Source: Ferruginibacter sp.
GTDB lineage: Bacteria; Bacteroidota; Bacteroidia; Chitinophagales; Chitinophagaceae
Assembly (NCBI GenBank): GCA_025357775.1
Contig: JANXOQ010000296.1
Coordinates: 1 to 7,351, forward strand
Length of the DNA stretch: 7,351 nt
Direction: 5' to 3'
The translations under genes and the position numbers were made by a program. Of this stretch, positions 1 through 6,177 are shown piece after piece; within the stretch, counting starts at the first letter, position 1, and each line of letters starts with the position of its first letter. Below the pieces are notes generated by a model. The model was not told the DNA's origin. It saw only the letters and a program-made list of their open reading frames with translations, and searched no databases.

Positions 1-32
1 GTTGCATAAACAACCTTTAACAAAATACAAAT

Positions 33-776
33 ATGAAAATACTTGTTTGCATTAGTAAAACTCCTGATACGACATCAAAAATAGCTTTCATCGACAACAA
101 CACAAAATTTGCCGCTGATGGTGTTCAATTTATTATTAATCCCTACGATGAATGGTATGCACTGGTAAGAGCATTAGAATTAAAAGAAGCAAATGCTTCT
201 ACAACTTTGCATTTAATAAATGTAGGTGGTGCAGATACTGAGCCAATTATAAGAAAAGCATTAGCATTAGGAGGTGATGAAGCCATTAGAATAAACTCAG
301 AAAATGGAGATAGTTTTAATATTGCATCTCAAATAGCTCTTATTGCAAAAGCAGGCGATTACAATTTAATTTTTACAGGTAAGGAAACAATTGATTACAA
401 TGGTTCTTCAATTGGAGGAATGGTTGCAGAGTTGTTGGACTTACCATATATTTCTCATGCCATAAAGTTTGATTTAGAAGGAACTACTGCAACAGTTGTA
501 AGAGAAATAGATGGTGGTGAAGAAACAGACAAGGCAAATTTACCTTTGGTAATAAGTTGTCAAAAAGGAATGGCTGAACAGAGAATACCAAATATGAAAG
601 GGATAATGGGAGCACGAACAAAACCTTTAAAAGTAATAGAGCCTACTACATTTGATAGTTACACAACCATAGCATCATTTGATTTGCCACCTGCAAAAGC
701 AGGTGTAAAATTAGTAAGTGCTGATAATCCTGAAGAATTGGTTCGACTTTTACATGAAGAAGCAAAAGCGTTTTAA
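33..776 (+). CDS. etfB: Electron transfer flavoprotein subunit beta (EtfB/FixA family)
   Basis: This is the beta subunit of the soluble cytoplasmic electron transfer flavoprotein. With EtfA it forms a heterodimer that takes electrons from acyl-CoA dehydrogenases and related flavoenzymes and passes them to ETF:quinone oxidoreductase; the beta subunit holds AMP in the classical family. The 247-residue length is normal. Visible family features are the N-terminal strand MKILVCISKTPDT, the NPYDE stretch at 36-40, the RKALALGGDEAIRI nucleotide-domain segment at 74-87, TGKETIDYNGSSIGG at 115-129, and the conserved REIDGGEE (157-164) followed by AEQRIPNMKGIMGARTKPL at 181-199, the ETF-beta signature and partner-recognition region. 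The ATG at 33 begins exactly at the conserved N-terminus; no Shine-Dalgarno sequence precedes it, as is usual in Bacteroidota. etfA follows after 27 nt, so the two are almost certainly co-transcribed. The promoter lies before the window or in its first 32 bases. Confidence 0.96.
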   Translation: MKILVCISKTPDTTSKIAFIDNNTKFAADGVQFIINPYDEWYALVRALELKEANASTTLHLINVGGADTEPIIRKALALGGDEAIRINSENGDSFNIASQIALIAKAGDYNLIFTGKETIDYNGSSIGGMVAELLDLPYISHAIKFDLEGTTATVVREIDGGEETDKANLPLVISCQKGMAEQRIPNMKGIMGARTKPLKVIEPTTFDSYTTIASFDLPPAKAGVKLVSADNPEELVRLLHEEAKAF

Positions 777-803
777 TTAAATAATAATTATAAATTCAAA
801 AAA

Positions 804-1757
804 ATGGTACTAGTATTTATTGATCAACAAGCAGGGCATATAAAAAAAGCATCTTTTGAAGCAGCAAGTTATGGTGCGGAGGTTGCAAAATTATTAGGCA
901 CTAATGCAGAAGCAATTTTGCTAGGAAGTGTAATTGATAATTTAGCAAACTTAGGCAACTATGGCATTACTAAAGTACATACCGTAGATGATGAAAATTT
1001 AAATAATTTTGATGCACAAGTATTTACAAAAATAATAGCACAAGCTGCAGAAAATGCAGAAGTGGTTATTTTTTCAAACAATACAACTGGCAAAGCTATT
1101 GCACCTAGGTTAAGTGTACGTATAAAAGCTGGTCTAGTATCTGGTGCTGCTGCATTACCTAATTTAAGTAGCGGTTTTACTGTAAAGAAAACAGTATTTA
1201 GTGGTAAGGCATACGCTAATATAACCGTAACAACTGCAAAAAAAATAATTGCATTAAACCCAAATTCTTTTAGCATTATACCTATGGGTGGTACTGCCGA
1301 AGTTGTACCATTTACAGCTAATTTTGAAACTGCTAAAGTGCAAGTAATAAGCCAAGATTTAGTAAAGGGTGAAGTACCACTTGGAGAAGCAGATATAGTA
1401 GTAAGTGGTGGCCGTGGATTAAAAGGTCCTGAAAACTGGGGAATGATAACAGACCTTGCAACTTTGCTTGGCGCTGCTACTGCATGTAGCAGACCAGTAG
1501 CAGATATACATTGGCGTCCACATCATGAACATGTAGGGCAAACTGGTTTAGCCATTGCTCCTAATTTGTATATTGCCGTTGGTATATCAGGTGCTATTCA
1601 ACACCTTGCTGGTGTTAATAGAAGTAAAACAATAGTAGTAATAAATAAAGACGCTGAAGCACCCTTTTTTAAAGCAGCAGATTATGGAATTGTAGGTGAT
1701 GCATTTGAAGTAATGCCTAAAATAATTGAAGCGGTAAGGAAATTGAAAAGTGCATGA
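804..1757 (+). CDS. etfA: Electron transfer flavoprotein subunit alpha (EtfA/FixB family)
   Basis: This is the alpha subunit of ETF, which binds the redox-active FAD in its C-terminal domain. At 317 residues it has normal length. The N-terminal domain (about 1-185) has the family's Rossmann-like fold. The C-terminal FAD domain contains SGGRGLKGPENW at 201-212, ACSRPVAD at 227-234 with the conserved Arg230, GQTG at 245-248, and the ETF-alpha signature from LYIAVGISGAIQHLAG (255-270) to VINKDAEAPFF (279-289), then ADYGIVGD. All key FAD-contact motifs are present, so the protein should be functional. It lies 27 nt downstream of etfB with no terminator between them; the leader is a run of A and T without a Shine-Dalgarno sequence. 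No acyl-CoA dehydrogenase or ETF dehydrogenase gene is visible in the window, so whether this ETF is classical or bifurcating is not decided by context; a classical beta-oxidation ETF is the simplest reading. Confidence 0.96.
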   Translation: MVLVFIDQQAGHIKKASFEAASYGAEVAKLLGTNAEAILLGSVIDNLANLGNYGITKVHTVDDENLNNFDAQVFTKIIAQAAENAEVVIFSNNTTGKAIAPRLSVRIKAGLVSGAAALPNLSSGFTVKKTVFSGKAYANITVTTAKKIIALNPNSFSIIPMGGTAEVVPFTANFETAKVQVISQDLVKGEVPLGEADIVVSGGRGLKGPENWGMITDLATLLGAATACSRPVADIHWRPHHEHVGQTGLAIAPNLYIAVGISGAIQHLAGVNRSKTIVVINKDAEAPFFKAADYGIVGDAFEVMPKIIEAVRKLKSA

Positions 1758-1847
1758 TAAGTTTAGAAATTGAAGGTTTAATTTTAAAGTTTTGAAAAAA
1801 CTATATATTTTGGTACACACTTTCGATTGGTATTCATAAATTTAGGC

Positions 1848-1871
1848 AATGTTGCCAAAAATAGTTGGTAA
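1848..1871 (+). repeat. Left terminal inverted repeat of the IS256-like element
   Basis: This 24-base stretch, beginning AATGTTGCCAAAAATAG, is the exact reverse complement of 3076-3099. After a 2-base offset the similarity continues for four bases (TCTT). The base just outside (C at 1847) breaks the match, so the repeat is taken to start at 1848. Confidence 0.9.
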
Positions 1872-1887
1872 AATCTTCTAAAAGATA

Positions 1888-2913
1888 ATGCAGAAAAGGG
1901 TTTCAATTTATTCAATTGAAACCCTTTTCAATTTAAGTTATTACGCAAAAAAATCATGCTGGGGATGTGGTTAAAGTAATGTTATTTGTTGGGGCAAACA
2001 AGGTGGTAAACAACGATATAAATGCAAAGAATATCGTTTGCTTTTTCAATGGGAAAACAAAGCTGTAAGCGTTACTAATCGTTTTGTTTGGTTGAAGAAG
2101 TGGATAATGGAGAGAAGGCTTTATCGAACTCTTTTAGTGGAGATGGATACAAGCAATCGAAGCCTGAGTCGTTTATTCAATAAATATCTTTTAGAAGCAC
2201 TGCAAATCCCCATTAGGAGTAAAACAAAGGTTCACCTTCTTATTGATGCGACTTACTTACCCAATGGTCTTTGCCTAGTTTTATATCTTGACCATGATAC
2301 TCGTTTTGTTCAATTATATAGAACAACAACTCAAGAAAAATTTAGAGAGATTTATCAAGATTTAAAAGTGCTAAAGTAATTAGGTATAAATGTGTATAGC
2401 GTAACCTGCGACGGGCATAAATCAATTTTAAAAGCTGTTACAAAAGCTTATCCAAGTGCTATCATCCAAAGATGCGTAGTTCACGTAAAGCGCCAATGCA
2501 GGGCTTACTTGAGGGCTAAGCCAAAAATAGAAGCTAGCAAATCGTTATTAAAAATAGTAAACAAAATCACTTCAATTGAACGACAAGAACAGTGTTCTCT
2601 TTTATTACTAGAACTTCACAATTGATATCAAGCGTATCACAATGTATTGCTAGAAGAATCTATCAACCAAACAACAATGAAAGCTTGGTACACAAATAAG
2701 GGATTACATCAAGCATATACTTTACTCTTTAATGCTTTACCCAATCTTTTTTGCTACCTAAACGATATAGAAATACCTAAAACAACAAATAGACTTGAGT
2801 GCTATTTTAGACATTTAAAAGAAAAATTATTACTGCATTCTGGCTTAAGATATGAAGCAAAGAGAAAATTTGTAAAATGGTATTTACACTTTAAAAATAA
2901 CCCAGGTGAATAA
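1888..2913 (+). pseudogene. IS256-like (IS1249-type) DDE transposase, three in-frame stops
   Basis: Reading one frame from the ATG at 1888 to the TAA at 2911-2913 gives 341 codons with internal stops at codon 29 (TAA, 1972), 164 (TAA, 2377) and 246 (TGA, 2623), and no frameshift. The N-terminus holds a zinc ribbon: C24-x2-C27, then GKQGGKQRYKC ending at C46; the first stop falls inside it. The catalytic core follows: first Asp in LLIDATYL (D120, codon 2245-2247), second Asp in TCDGHKS (D175), C196 and H199 in QRCVVH, and the glutamate in TTNRLECYFRHLK (E304) with R308. This order is that of IS256/MULE-type transposases. The flanking residues suggest the stops arose from single substitutions, for example TGA from TGG (Trp) before Tyr-Gln at codon 246. 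The shorter open stretches from 2038, 2392 and 2647 are pieces of this one gene, not separate genes. The encoded enzyme should be inactive. Confidence 0.9.
1894..1928. terminator. Perfect 15-bp hairpin at the start of the transposase frame
   Basis: AAAAGGGTTTCAATT (1894-1908), a 5-base loop TATTC and the exact complement AATTGAAACCCTTTT (1914-1928) form a perfect stem. It ends in four T and begins with four A, so it looks like a bidirectional intrinsic terminator. It lies inside the left end of the element, three bases after the transposase ATG (1888-1890), and encodes codons 3-14. No strong terminator is visible between etfA and the element, so it may now end etfBA transcription. It could equally be an element-borne structure that blocks transposase expression from outside transcripts; the sequence does not decide. 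Confidence 0.65.
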
Positions 2914-2918
2914 GTTTT

Positions 2919-2937
2919 GTTAGCCATAAAAGCTAAC
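2919..2937 (+). other. Small hairpin after the transposase stop
   Basis: GTTAGC (2919-2924) and GCTAAC (2932-2937) form a 6-bp stem with a 7-base loop, six bases after the transposase stop codon. It sits just before the larger terminator-like hairpin and may be part of the same 3' structure. On its own it is weak. Confidence 0.3.
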
Positions 2938-2946
2938 CGATAAAAT

Positions 2947-2976
2947 AAAAGGAGCTGAATAAATCAACTCCTTTTT
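2947..2976 (+). terminator. Rho-independent terminator of the transposase gene
   Basis: AAAAGGAGCTGA (2947-2958) pairs with TCAACTCCTTTT (2964-2975) with one mismatch and a 5-base loop, and the right arm runs into five T (2972-2976). It begins 33 bases after the transposase stop codon and lies within the insertion element. The A-rich left arm would also let it act on transcripts from the other strand, such as read-through from the ompA-like gene. Confidence 0.65.
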
Positions 2977-2997
2977 ATCGTTTAGCATCAACTTTGT

Positions 2998-3020
2998 TGC
3001 TGATAGGTTGCTAGTCAGCA
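2998..3020 (+). other. Bulged hairpin in the right end of the element
   Basis: TGCTGA (2998-3003) pairs with TCAGCA (3015-3020); inside it TAG (3004-3006) pairs with CTA (3011-3013), leaving a single bulged G at 3014 and a GTTG loop. No T-run follows, so it is not a classical terminator. It could be a subterminal structure of the element; its function is unknown. Confidence 0.35.
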
Positions 3021-3075
3021 GAGCCAACTTCCTCTTCAAATTGATATGTAAAGTTTAAACTTAAAAATTATAAGA

Positions 3076-3099
3076 TTACCAACTATTTTTGGCAACATT
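3076..3099 (-). repeat. Right terminal inverted repeat of the IS256-like element
   Basis: This 24-base stretch ending TTTTTGGCAACATT is the exact reverse complement of 1848-1871 and marks the right end of the element. The end lies 57 bases from the stop codon of the convergent ompA-like gene, so the insertion may have removed or displaced that gene's original terminator. Confidence 0.9.
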
Positions 3100-3156
3100 A
3101 CAAAAAAAATCAAATTACTATTTTGTAAGTAACTCAATTTTATATTTATTTAAAAA

Positions 3157-4431
3157 TTACATTGCTGCCACTTTTGCAGCTGTTTTTCTATCACGAGCCA
3201 TTCCCTCTTTATCACCAATTTTTGCTTCAGCAAACTCTGAGCCATATCCTTTTGCTTCTTTTATTTGATTGGCCTTTGCTCCATTTGCTATCAAATCTTT
3301 CATTACTTGTTTAGCTCTTCTGTCGCTTAAGTCTATATTCTTAGCTGCATCTCCACTAATATCTGTGTAGCCACCTAGTTTTAATACTACATTAGGATAA
3401 GTTTTAAGTACTGTTGCTACATTTTTAATTTGTACTAAAGCTTTTGCTGTTGCATATTCTGTTTTGCCAGAAATAAATTGTACATCATGTAAATTAAACC
3501 AATTTAATTTTTTATCTACGGTATCAATTTTGCCAGTTTTTATAAAGTTTACTAAAGTGTTTTCAAAGCCATCTTTTGCAATGCCTGTAAGTTTTACACC
3601 ACTACCAAGGTCTAAGTCTTCAGCAGCACCTAAATCATAGTTTACAACACCCGTAGTAGTATCTACAGTTACTTTTTGTACAGTTGGTGTTACTACATTT
3701 ACTTTTATTGTTGTATCCTTTTTTAAATCATCTACTGCTATTACTGTTTCTTTATTGTTACAACTTTTCCATAATAAAAAAGCCCCTACTAATAATGCAA
3801 GCGGCAATAGCCATTTTAACCAACCTAAATTACCACCAGTTGTAGCAGCAGTGTTTTCTATAAAAGAAGTTGCATCAGCGCTAGTTTCTTTTACTGGCGA
3901 TGCTACGCTAGAAATTTTAGTGGCTGTATTATCTATAAAAGAAGCTGCAACTGCCGCTGTGGCTAAGCCAGCAGTTTCGGTTGTTTTAGAAATTGTAGGA
4001 GTATTTATTGGTACAACTTCATTTGCAAAGTCATTTCCTTTAAATTGCAATAAAGCATTCAAGTCTTCTTTGGTTTTATGTGGGCAACTTCTCCCGATTT
4101 CGCTGTGTTCATTTCTATTGCCAGAATGTTGTTGATGGTTGCCACCACCCCATAATAATAATAAATGTGCCCCATTCTCTTCTACTATAGAATAACGTTC
4201 AACTAAATCACAATTTTTTAAAATAGCTTTTATTCCTCTTTCCATTTTATCGGCATCAGGGTAAGCTTCACTCCGCAATACTATTTCATCTCCATTTATC
4301 CATGCAAAATAATGGTTGCCGTTTTGATGTTGAAAGGTTATAAAACCTGGATGGTCGTTTGATTTATTATTAATTTGCTCTTTGTATTCGCTACAAATTA
4401 GGTAGTCATCTTGTACAATTGTTGTTGACAT
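3157..4431 (-). CDS. YegP-like (DUF1508) repeats fused to a membrane-anchored OmpA domain
   Basis: This 424-residue protein probably links the inner membrane to peptidoglycan. Residues 9-75 hold a YegP/DUF1508-type unit (DYLICSEY, then FITFQHQNGNHYFAWINGDE, then VLRSEAYPDADKMERGIKAI). A second, more divergent copy follows at about 79-130 (YSIVEENGAHLLLLWGGGN, then EIGRSCPHKTKEDLNALL), split by a His/Asn-rich insert at about 99-110. A linker rich in Ala, Thr and Ser (131-200) contains a 25-residue repeat. One hydrophobic helix lies at about 203-221 (LGWLKWLLPLALLVGAFLLW). The C-terminal OmpA-like domain runs from about 315 to 424 and includes LKLGGYTDISGD (350-361), NIDLSDRRAKQVM (365-377) and KGYGSE; Asp357 and Arg371 match the diaminopimelate-binding pair of OmpA. 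There is no N-terminal signal peptide, which implies a cytoplasmic N-terminus and a periplasmic C-terminus. The role of the YegP part is unknown. No convincing promoter is seen; TACTTTCA at 4470-4477 on this strand only loosely resembles a -7 box. Confidence 0.88.
   Translation of the reverse strand: MSTTIVQDDYLICSEYKEQINNKSNDHPGFITFQHQNGNHYFAWINGDEIVLRSEAYPDADKMERGIKAILKNCDLVERYSIVEENGAHLLLLWGGGNHQQHSGNRNEHSEIGRSCPHKTKEDLNALLQFKGNDFANEVVPINTPTISKTTETAGLATAAVAASFIDNTATKISSVASPVKETSADATSFIENTAATTGGNLGWLKWLLPLALLVGAFLLWKSCNNKETVIAVDDLKKDTTIKVNVVTPTVQKVTVDTTTGVVNYDLGAAEDLDLGSGVKLTGIAKDGFENTLVNFIKTGKIDTVDKKLNWFNLHDVQFISGKTEYATAKALVQIKNVATVLKTYPNVVLKLGGYTDISGDAAKNIDLSDRRAKQVMKDLIANGAKANQIKEAKGYGSEFAEAKIGDKEGMARDRKTAAKVAAM
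3857..3954 (-). repeat. Imperfect 75-nt tandem repeat in the linker of the OmpA-like gene
   Basis: On the + strand, TCTATAAAAGAAG occurs at 3857 and again at 3932, each followed by a similar stretch (TTGCATCAGC and CTGCAACTGC). In the protein this gives SFIDNTA at 164-170 and SFIENTA at 189-195, one 25-residue period apart. It suggests that the flexible linker grew by an in-frame duplication that has since diverged. Confidence 0.6.
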
Positions 4432-4540
4432 AATGTTAGATTAGATAAATTAAATATTTATGTGAGGCGTGAAAGTAAGATTTTTTTAATTACAAAAACA
4501 TTGATATTTTTAGTTATATGGATATAATAAGACAAGAAGA

Positions 4541-4899
4541 AAAACGATTAGAGAAAATCAAGAGCAAAGAGCCGCACTATTATTCAAGCATTTTCCTACA
4601 TTAAAACAGCCCATCATCAAACATTAGCATTTAGAAATATTTACGAAAATAGGGATAAAGCCGTAGCAAAATCAGCCTTTGAATATTGGATTGAAAAAGT
4701 ACAAAAGCCAACCTTAATACAATTTTATACCATAGCAAATACAGTAAAATACAATTTAGATAACATCCTTAATTTTTTCAACAACAGAAATACAAATGCA
4801 GAATCATTTAATTCTAAAATAAAACTGTTTAGGGCTAATTTAAGAGGGGTTACTGATACCAAATTTTTTCTGTTTAGATTACACAAAGTTTTTGCTTAG
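4541..4899 (+). pseudogene. C-terminal fragment of an ISL3/ISAon1-type transposase, frameshifted
   Basis: No single open frame covers this region, but two adjoining frames give a clear transposase tail. One frame reads ENQEQRAALLFKHFPTLKQ (4553-4609). The next, entered at 4609 as if one base had been lost, reads AHHQTLAFRNIYENRDKAV, then FEYWIEKV, then DNILNFFNNRNTNAESFNSK and IKLFRANLRGVTDTKFFLFR, ending at the TAG at 4897-4899. This matches the C-terminus of Bacteroidota ISL3-group (ISAon1-type) transposases, including the motif around the catalytic glutamate (AESFN, E codon 4801-4803) and the final FxxxFFLFRLxxxxA. The N-terminal zinc ribbon and first two acidic residues are missing; the recognisable part starts near 4550 and the upstream boundary is not defined. 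Family assignment is from remembered motif patterns and was not searched. Confidence 0.8.
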
Positions 4900-4991
4900 T
4901 CCTCACAAATAAAATATGAGCTATTTTTTAAAGCTAGAAACCCATTTTTATTTTCAATATTTTCATAATACAAAAACTGTATTTTAAATAA

Positions 4992-5237
4992 ATGAAATGG
5001 AAACTATTATTTTCGTTGGTCCTCACGTTTATTGACTTTACCATTATGAAAACTCAAACACACAAGTATGGTCATTATGCAGCTGCGAAATATTTATATA
5101 TGCAGCTTAATTTACATTATCAATCTGTAGAATTTGGGAATGAAAGTAATTTGAATGAACTAAACCAAACAATACCAATATATGTGAAATAAATAGAAAA
5201 TAATAATGTTGAATTTTATTTAAGAAAAAGAAATTAA
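4992..5237 (+). pseudogene. Unrecognised small reading frame broken by one stop
   Basis: The frame from the ATG at 4992 runs 66 codons to a TAA at 5190-5192. It then continues in the same frame through IENNNVEFYLRKRN to a second TAA at 5235-5237. The text on both sides of the first stop looks protein-like, so this may be a gene of about 81 codons with one nonsense mutation. The first 18 residues (MKWKLLFSLVLTFIDFTI) are hydrophobic and could be a signal or membrane segment. The ATG at 5046 (MKTQTHKYGHYAAAKYLY) is an alternative start giving a soluble protein of about 63 codons. Leaders are AT-rich without a Shine-Dalgarno sequence. I do not recognise the family. It lies downstream of the ISL3-type remnant and could be part of that element's debris or an unrelated relic. 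Whether it was ever expressed is uncertain. Confidence 0.35.
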
Positions 5238-5277
5238 ACTTTGAATGGATATATGATTTAGAGCCAACACTTTTACT

Positions 5278-6177
5278 CTATAAAATTTTAATTTTTTCTA
5301 TGATATATATCAACGAGCTGCATTTCTCTTTATCAAACATTGTTTTTACATTTGATAAAAGCCCAATAAAAAAAGCTTTAACGATATTGCTTTTACCATT
5401 CTTATAATGCTCACTTAGCATGCTCACATAAAAACTATCATACCACATTGGCTTTATTTTTATAATTTTTAACCCATGCTGCCTTAGTAAATGATGCATG
5501 CTCTTAGGGCTAAAGTGGTATAAATGTCTAGGCACATCATAGGCAGCCCAGTACTGTCCATAGTGTCGTGCATCGTAGCTTGTATAGTTTGGTACTGCTA
5601 TAAATATTTTACCATTATCATTAAGCATATTTTTTAATTGCTCAATGTATTCATTCAATTGGTGTACATGCTCAAGCACATGCCACATAGTAATGGCATC
5701 GTAATTATTATCTGGCAAATCAAAAATTTCATGTGATAGCTTTACTTCAATTTTATATAATTCCAACGCCTTTTTTCTTGCTGCATCATCAGGTTCTAGA
5801 CCAGTGCAGCTCCAGCCAGCTTCAGTCATTGTATGTAAAAAAGCTCCAGTACCACAACCTATATCTAAAATTTTCCCTTTTAGCTTTTTAGTTTCTTCAT
5901 TTATCAATTTTTTTTTGCTAGTAAGTGTACGCTTACGAATGGCATGGTATAATTTATTTATAATTCCAGCTTGGGTATCGCTATGCGAAATATAGTTTTC
6001 AGATTTATAATACTTTCCTATATCATTTTGCAAGGCTACATTTTGAGTAAACAAATGTGTGCACTCGTTACAAATTACAATTTTAAATACTTCACCAGAA
6101 ACCGTATAATCTTTTGCAGAAAAAAAATCATTGATATGTTTGCTATCGCAAACAGGGCATTTTGTGTAACTAATCAT
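5278..6177 (-). CDS. Class I SAM-dependent methyltransferase with N-terminal zinc ribbon
   Basis: This 299-residue cytoplasmic enzyme should transfer a methyl group from S-adenosylmethionine to an unknown substrate. The N-terminus carries C7-x2-C10 and C36-x2-C39, which look like a four-cysteine zinc ribbon. The Rossmann methyltransferase domain follows (Methyltransf_23-like): motif I ILDIGCGTGAFL at 103-114, the acidic Glu128 after strand 2 in TGLEPD, YDAITMWHVLEHV at 159-171 (motif II region) and the NGKIFIAVPN strand at 188-197. YWAAYDVPRHLYHFSP (209-224) and the closing SSLIYIIEK are typical of a Bacteroidota subgroup often found near cell-surface polysaccharide genes. No such genes are visible here, so the substrate is open. 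All SAM-binding motifs are intact. The ATG at 6175-6177 is chosen because it directly precedes the zinc ribbon. It is separated from the upstream ykgJ-like gene by about 240 bases and probably has its own promoter. Confidence 0.9.
   Translation of the reverse strand: MISYTKCPVCDSKHINDFFSAKDYTVSGEVFKIVICNECTHLFTQNVALQNDIGKYYKSENYISHSDTQAGIINKLYHAIRKRTLTSKKKLINEETKKLKGKILDIGCGTGAFLHTMTEAGWSCTGLEPDDAARKKALELYKIEVKLSHEIFDLPDNNYDAITMWHVLEHVHQLNEYIEQLKNMLNDNGKIFIAVPNYTSYDARHYGQYWAAYDVPRHLYHFSPKSMHHLLRQHGLKIIKIKPMWYDSFYVSMLSEHYKNGKSNIVKAFFIGLLSNVKTMFDKEKCSSLIYIIEKIKIL

Larger units (their letters stand above)
1848..3099 (+). mobile_element. IS256/MULE-like insertion sequence, decayed transposase
   Basis: A 1252-bp element is bounded by perfect 24-bp terminal inverted repeats and contains one transposase-derived reading frame that fills most of it. 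It sits between etfA and the convergent ompA-like gene. The 8-9 bp outside each end do not match (ATTTAGGC on the left, ACAAAAAA on the right), so no target duplication is visible; either the flanks have diverged or the element has recombined. Family assignment rests on the transposase: an N-terminal zinc ribbon, a DDE triad spaced as in the IS256/MULE group, and the C-x2-H motif of that group. It resembles the IS1249-like branch with the Zn-binding N-terminus. The three stops in the transposase make it non-autonomous, though the ends look intact enough to be moved in trans by a related enzyme. Confidence 0.85.

Noticed and set aside
959..1276. 105-codon minus-strand open frame inside etfA
   Set aside because: It lies wholly antisense to a well-conserved gene and its hydrophobic text is what the reverse of Ala/Thr/Asn-rich coding DNA gives; no family is recognisable.
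33..1757. Electron-bifurcating EtfAB system
   Set aside because: No bifurcation partner such as a butyryl-CoA dehydrogenase or FixCX gene is in the window, and I cannot separate bifurcating from classical ETF reliably from these motifs alone.
1788..1802. AGTTTT-GAA-AAAACT as a terminator of etfBA
   Set aside because: Six weak base pairs in AT-rich DNA with no T-run; the hairpin at 1894-1928 is a far better candidate.
1587..1820. 77-codon minus-strand open frame over the end of etfA
   Set aside because: It overlaps the conserved EtfA signature on the other strand, is rich in Phe, Tyr, Cys and Ser from AT-rich reverse text, and has no recognisable motif.
1888..2913. Stop-codon recoding as an explanation for the three transposase stops
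   Set aside because: Two different stop codons are involved, TGA is used as the normal stop of etfA and TAA elsewhere, and no frameshift or readthrough signal is evident, so ordinary pseudogene decay is simpler.
3098..3128. 8-bp TTACAAAA/TTTTGTAA stem with a 15-base loop at the right edge of the IS256-like element
   Set aside because: It is composed almost only of A and T, has a long loop, spans the junction between element and flank, and lacks a T-tail on the relevant strand; probably chance.
3755..4135. 126-codon plus-strand open frame inside the OmpA-like gene
   Set aside because: It is antisense to the linker and helix of the real gene; its apparent repeats simply mirror the linker repeat.
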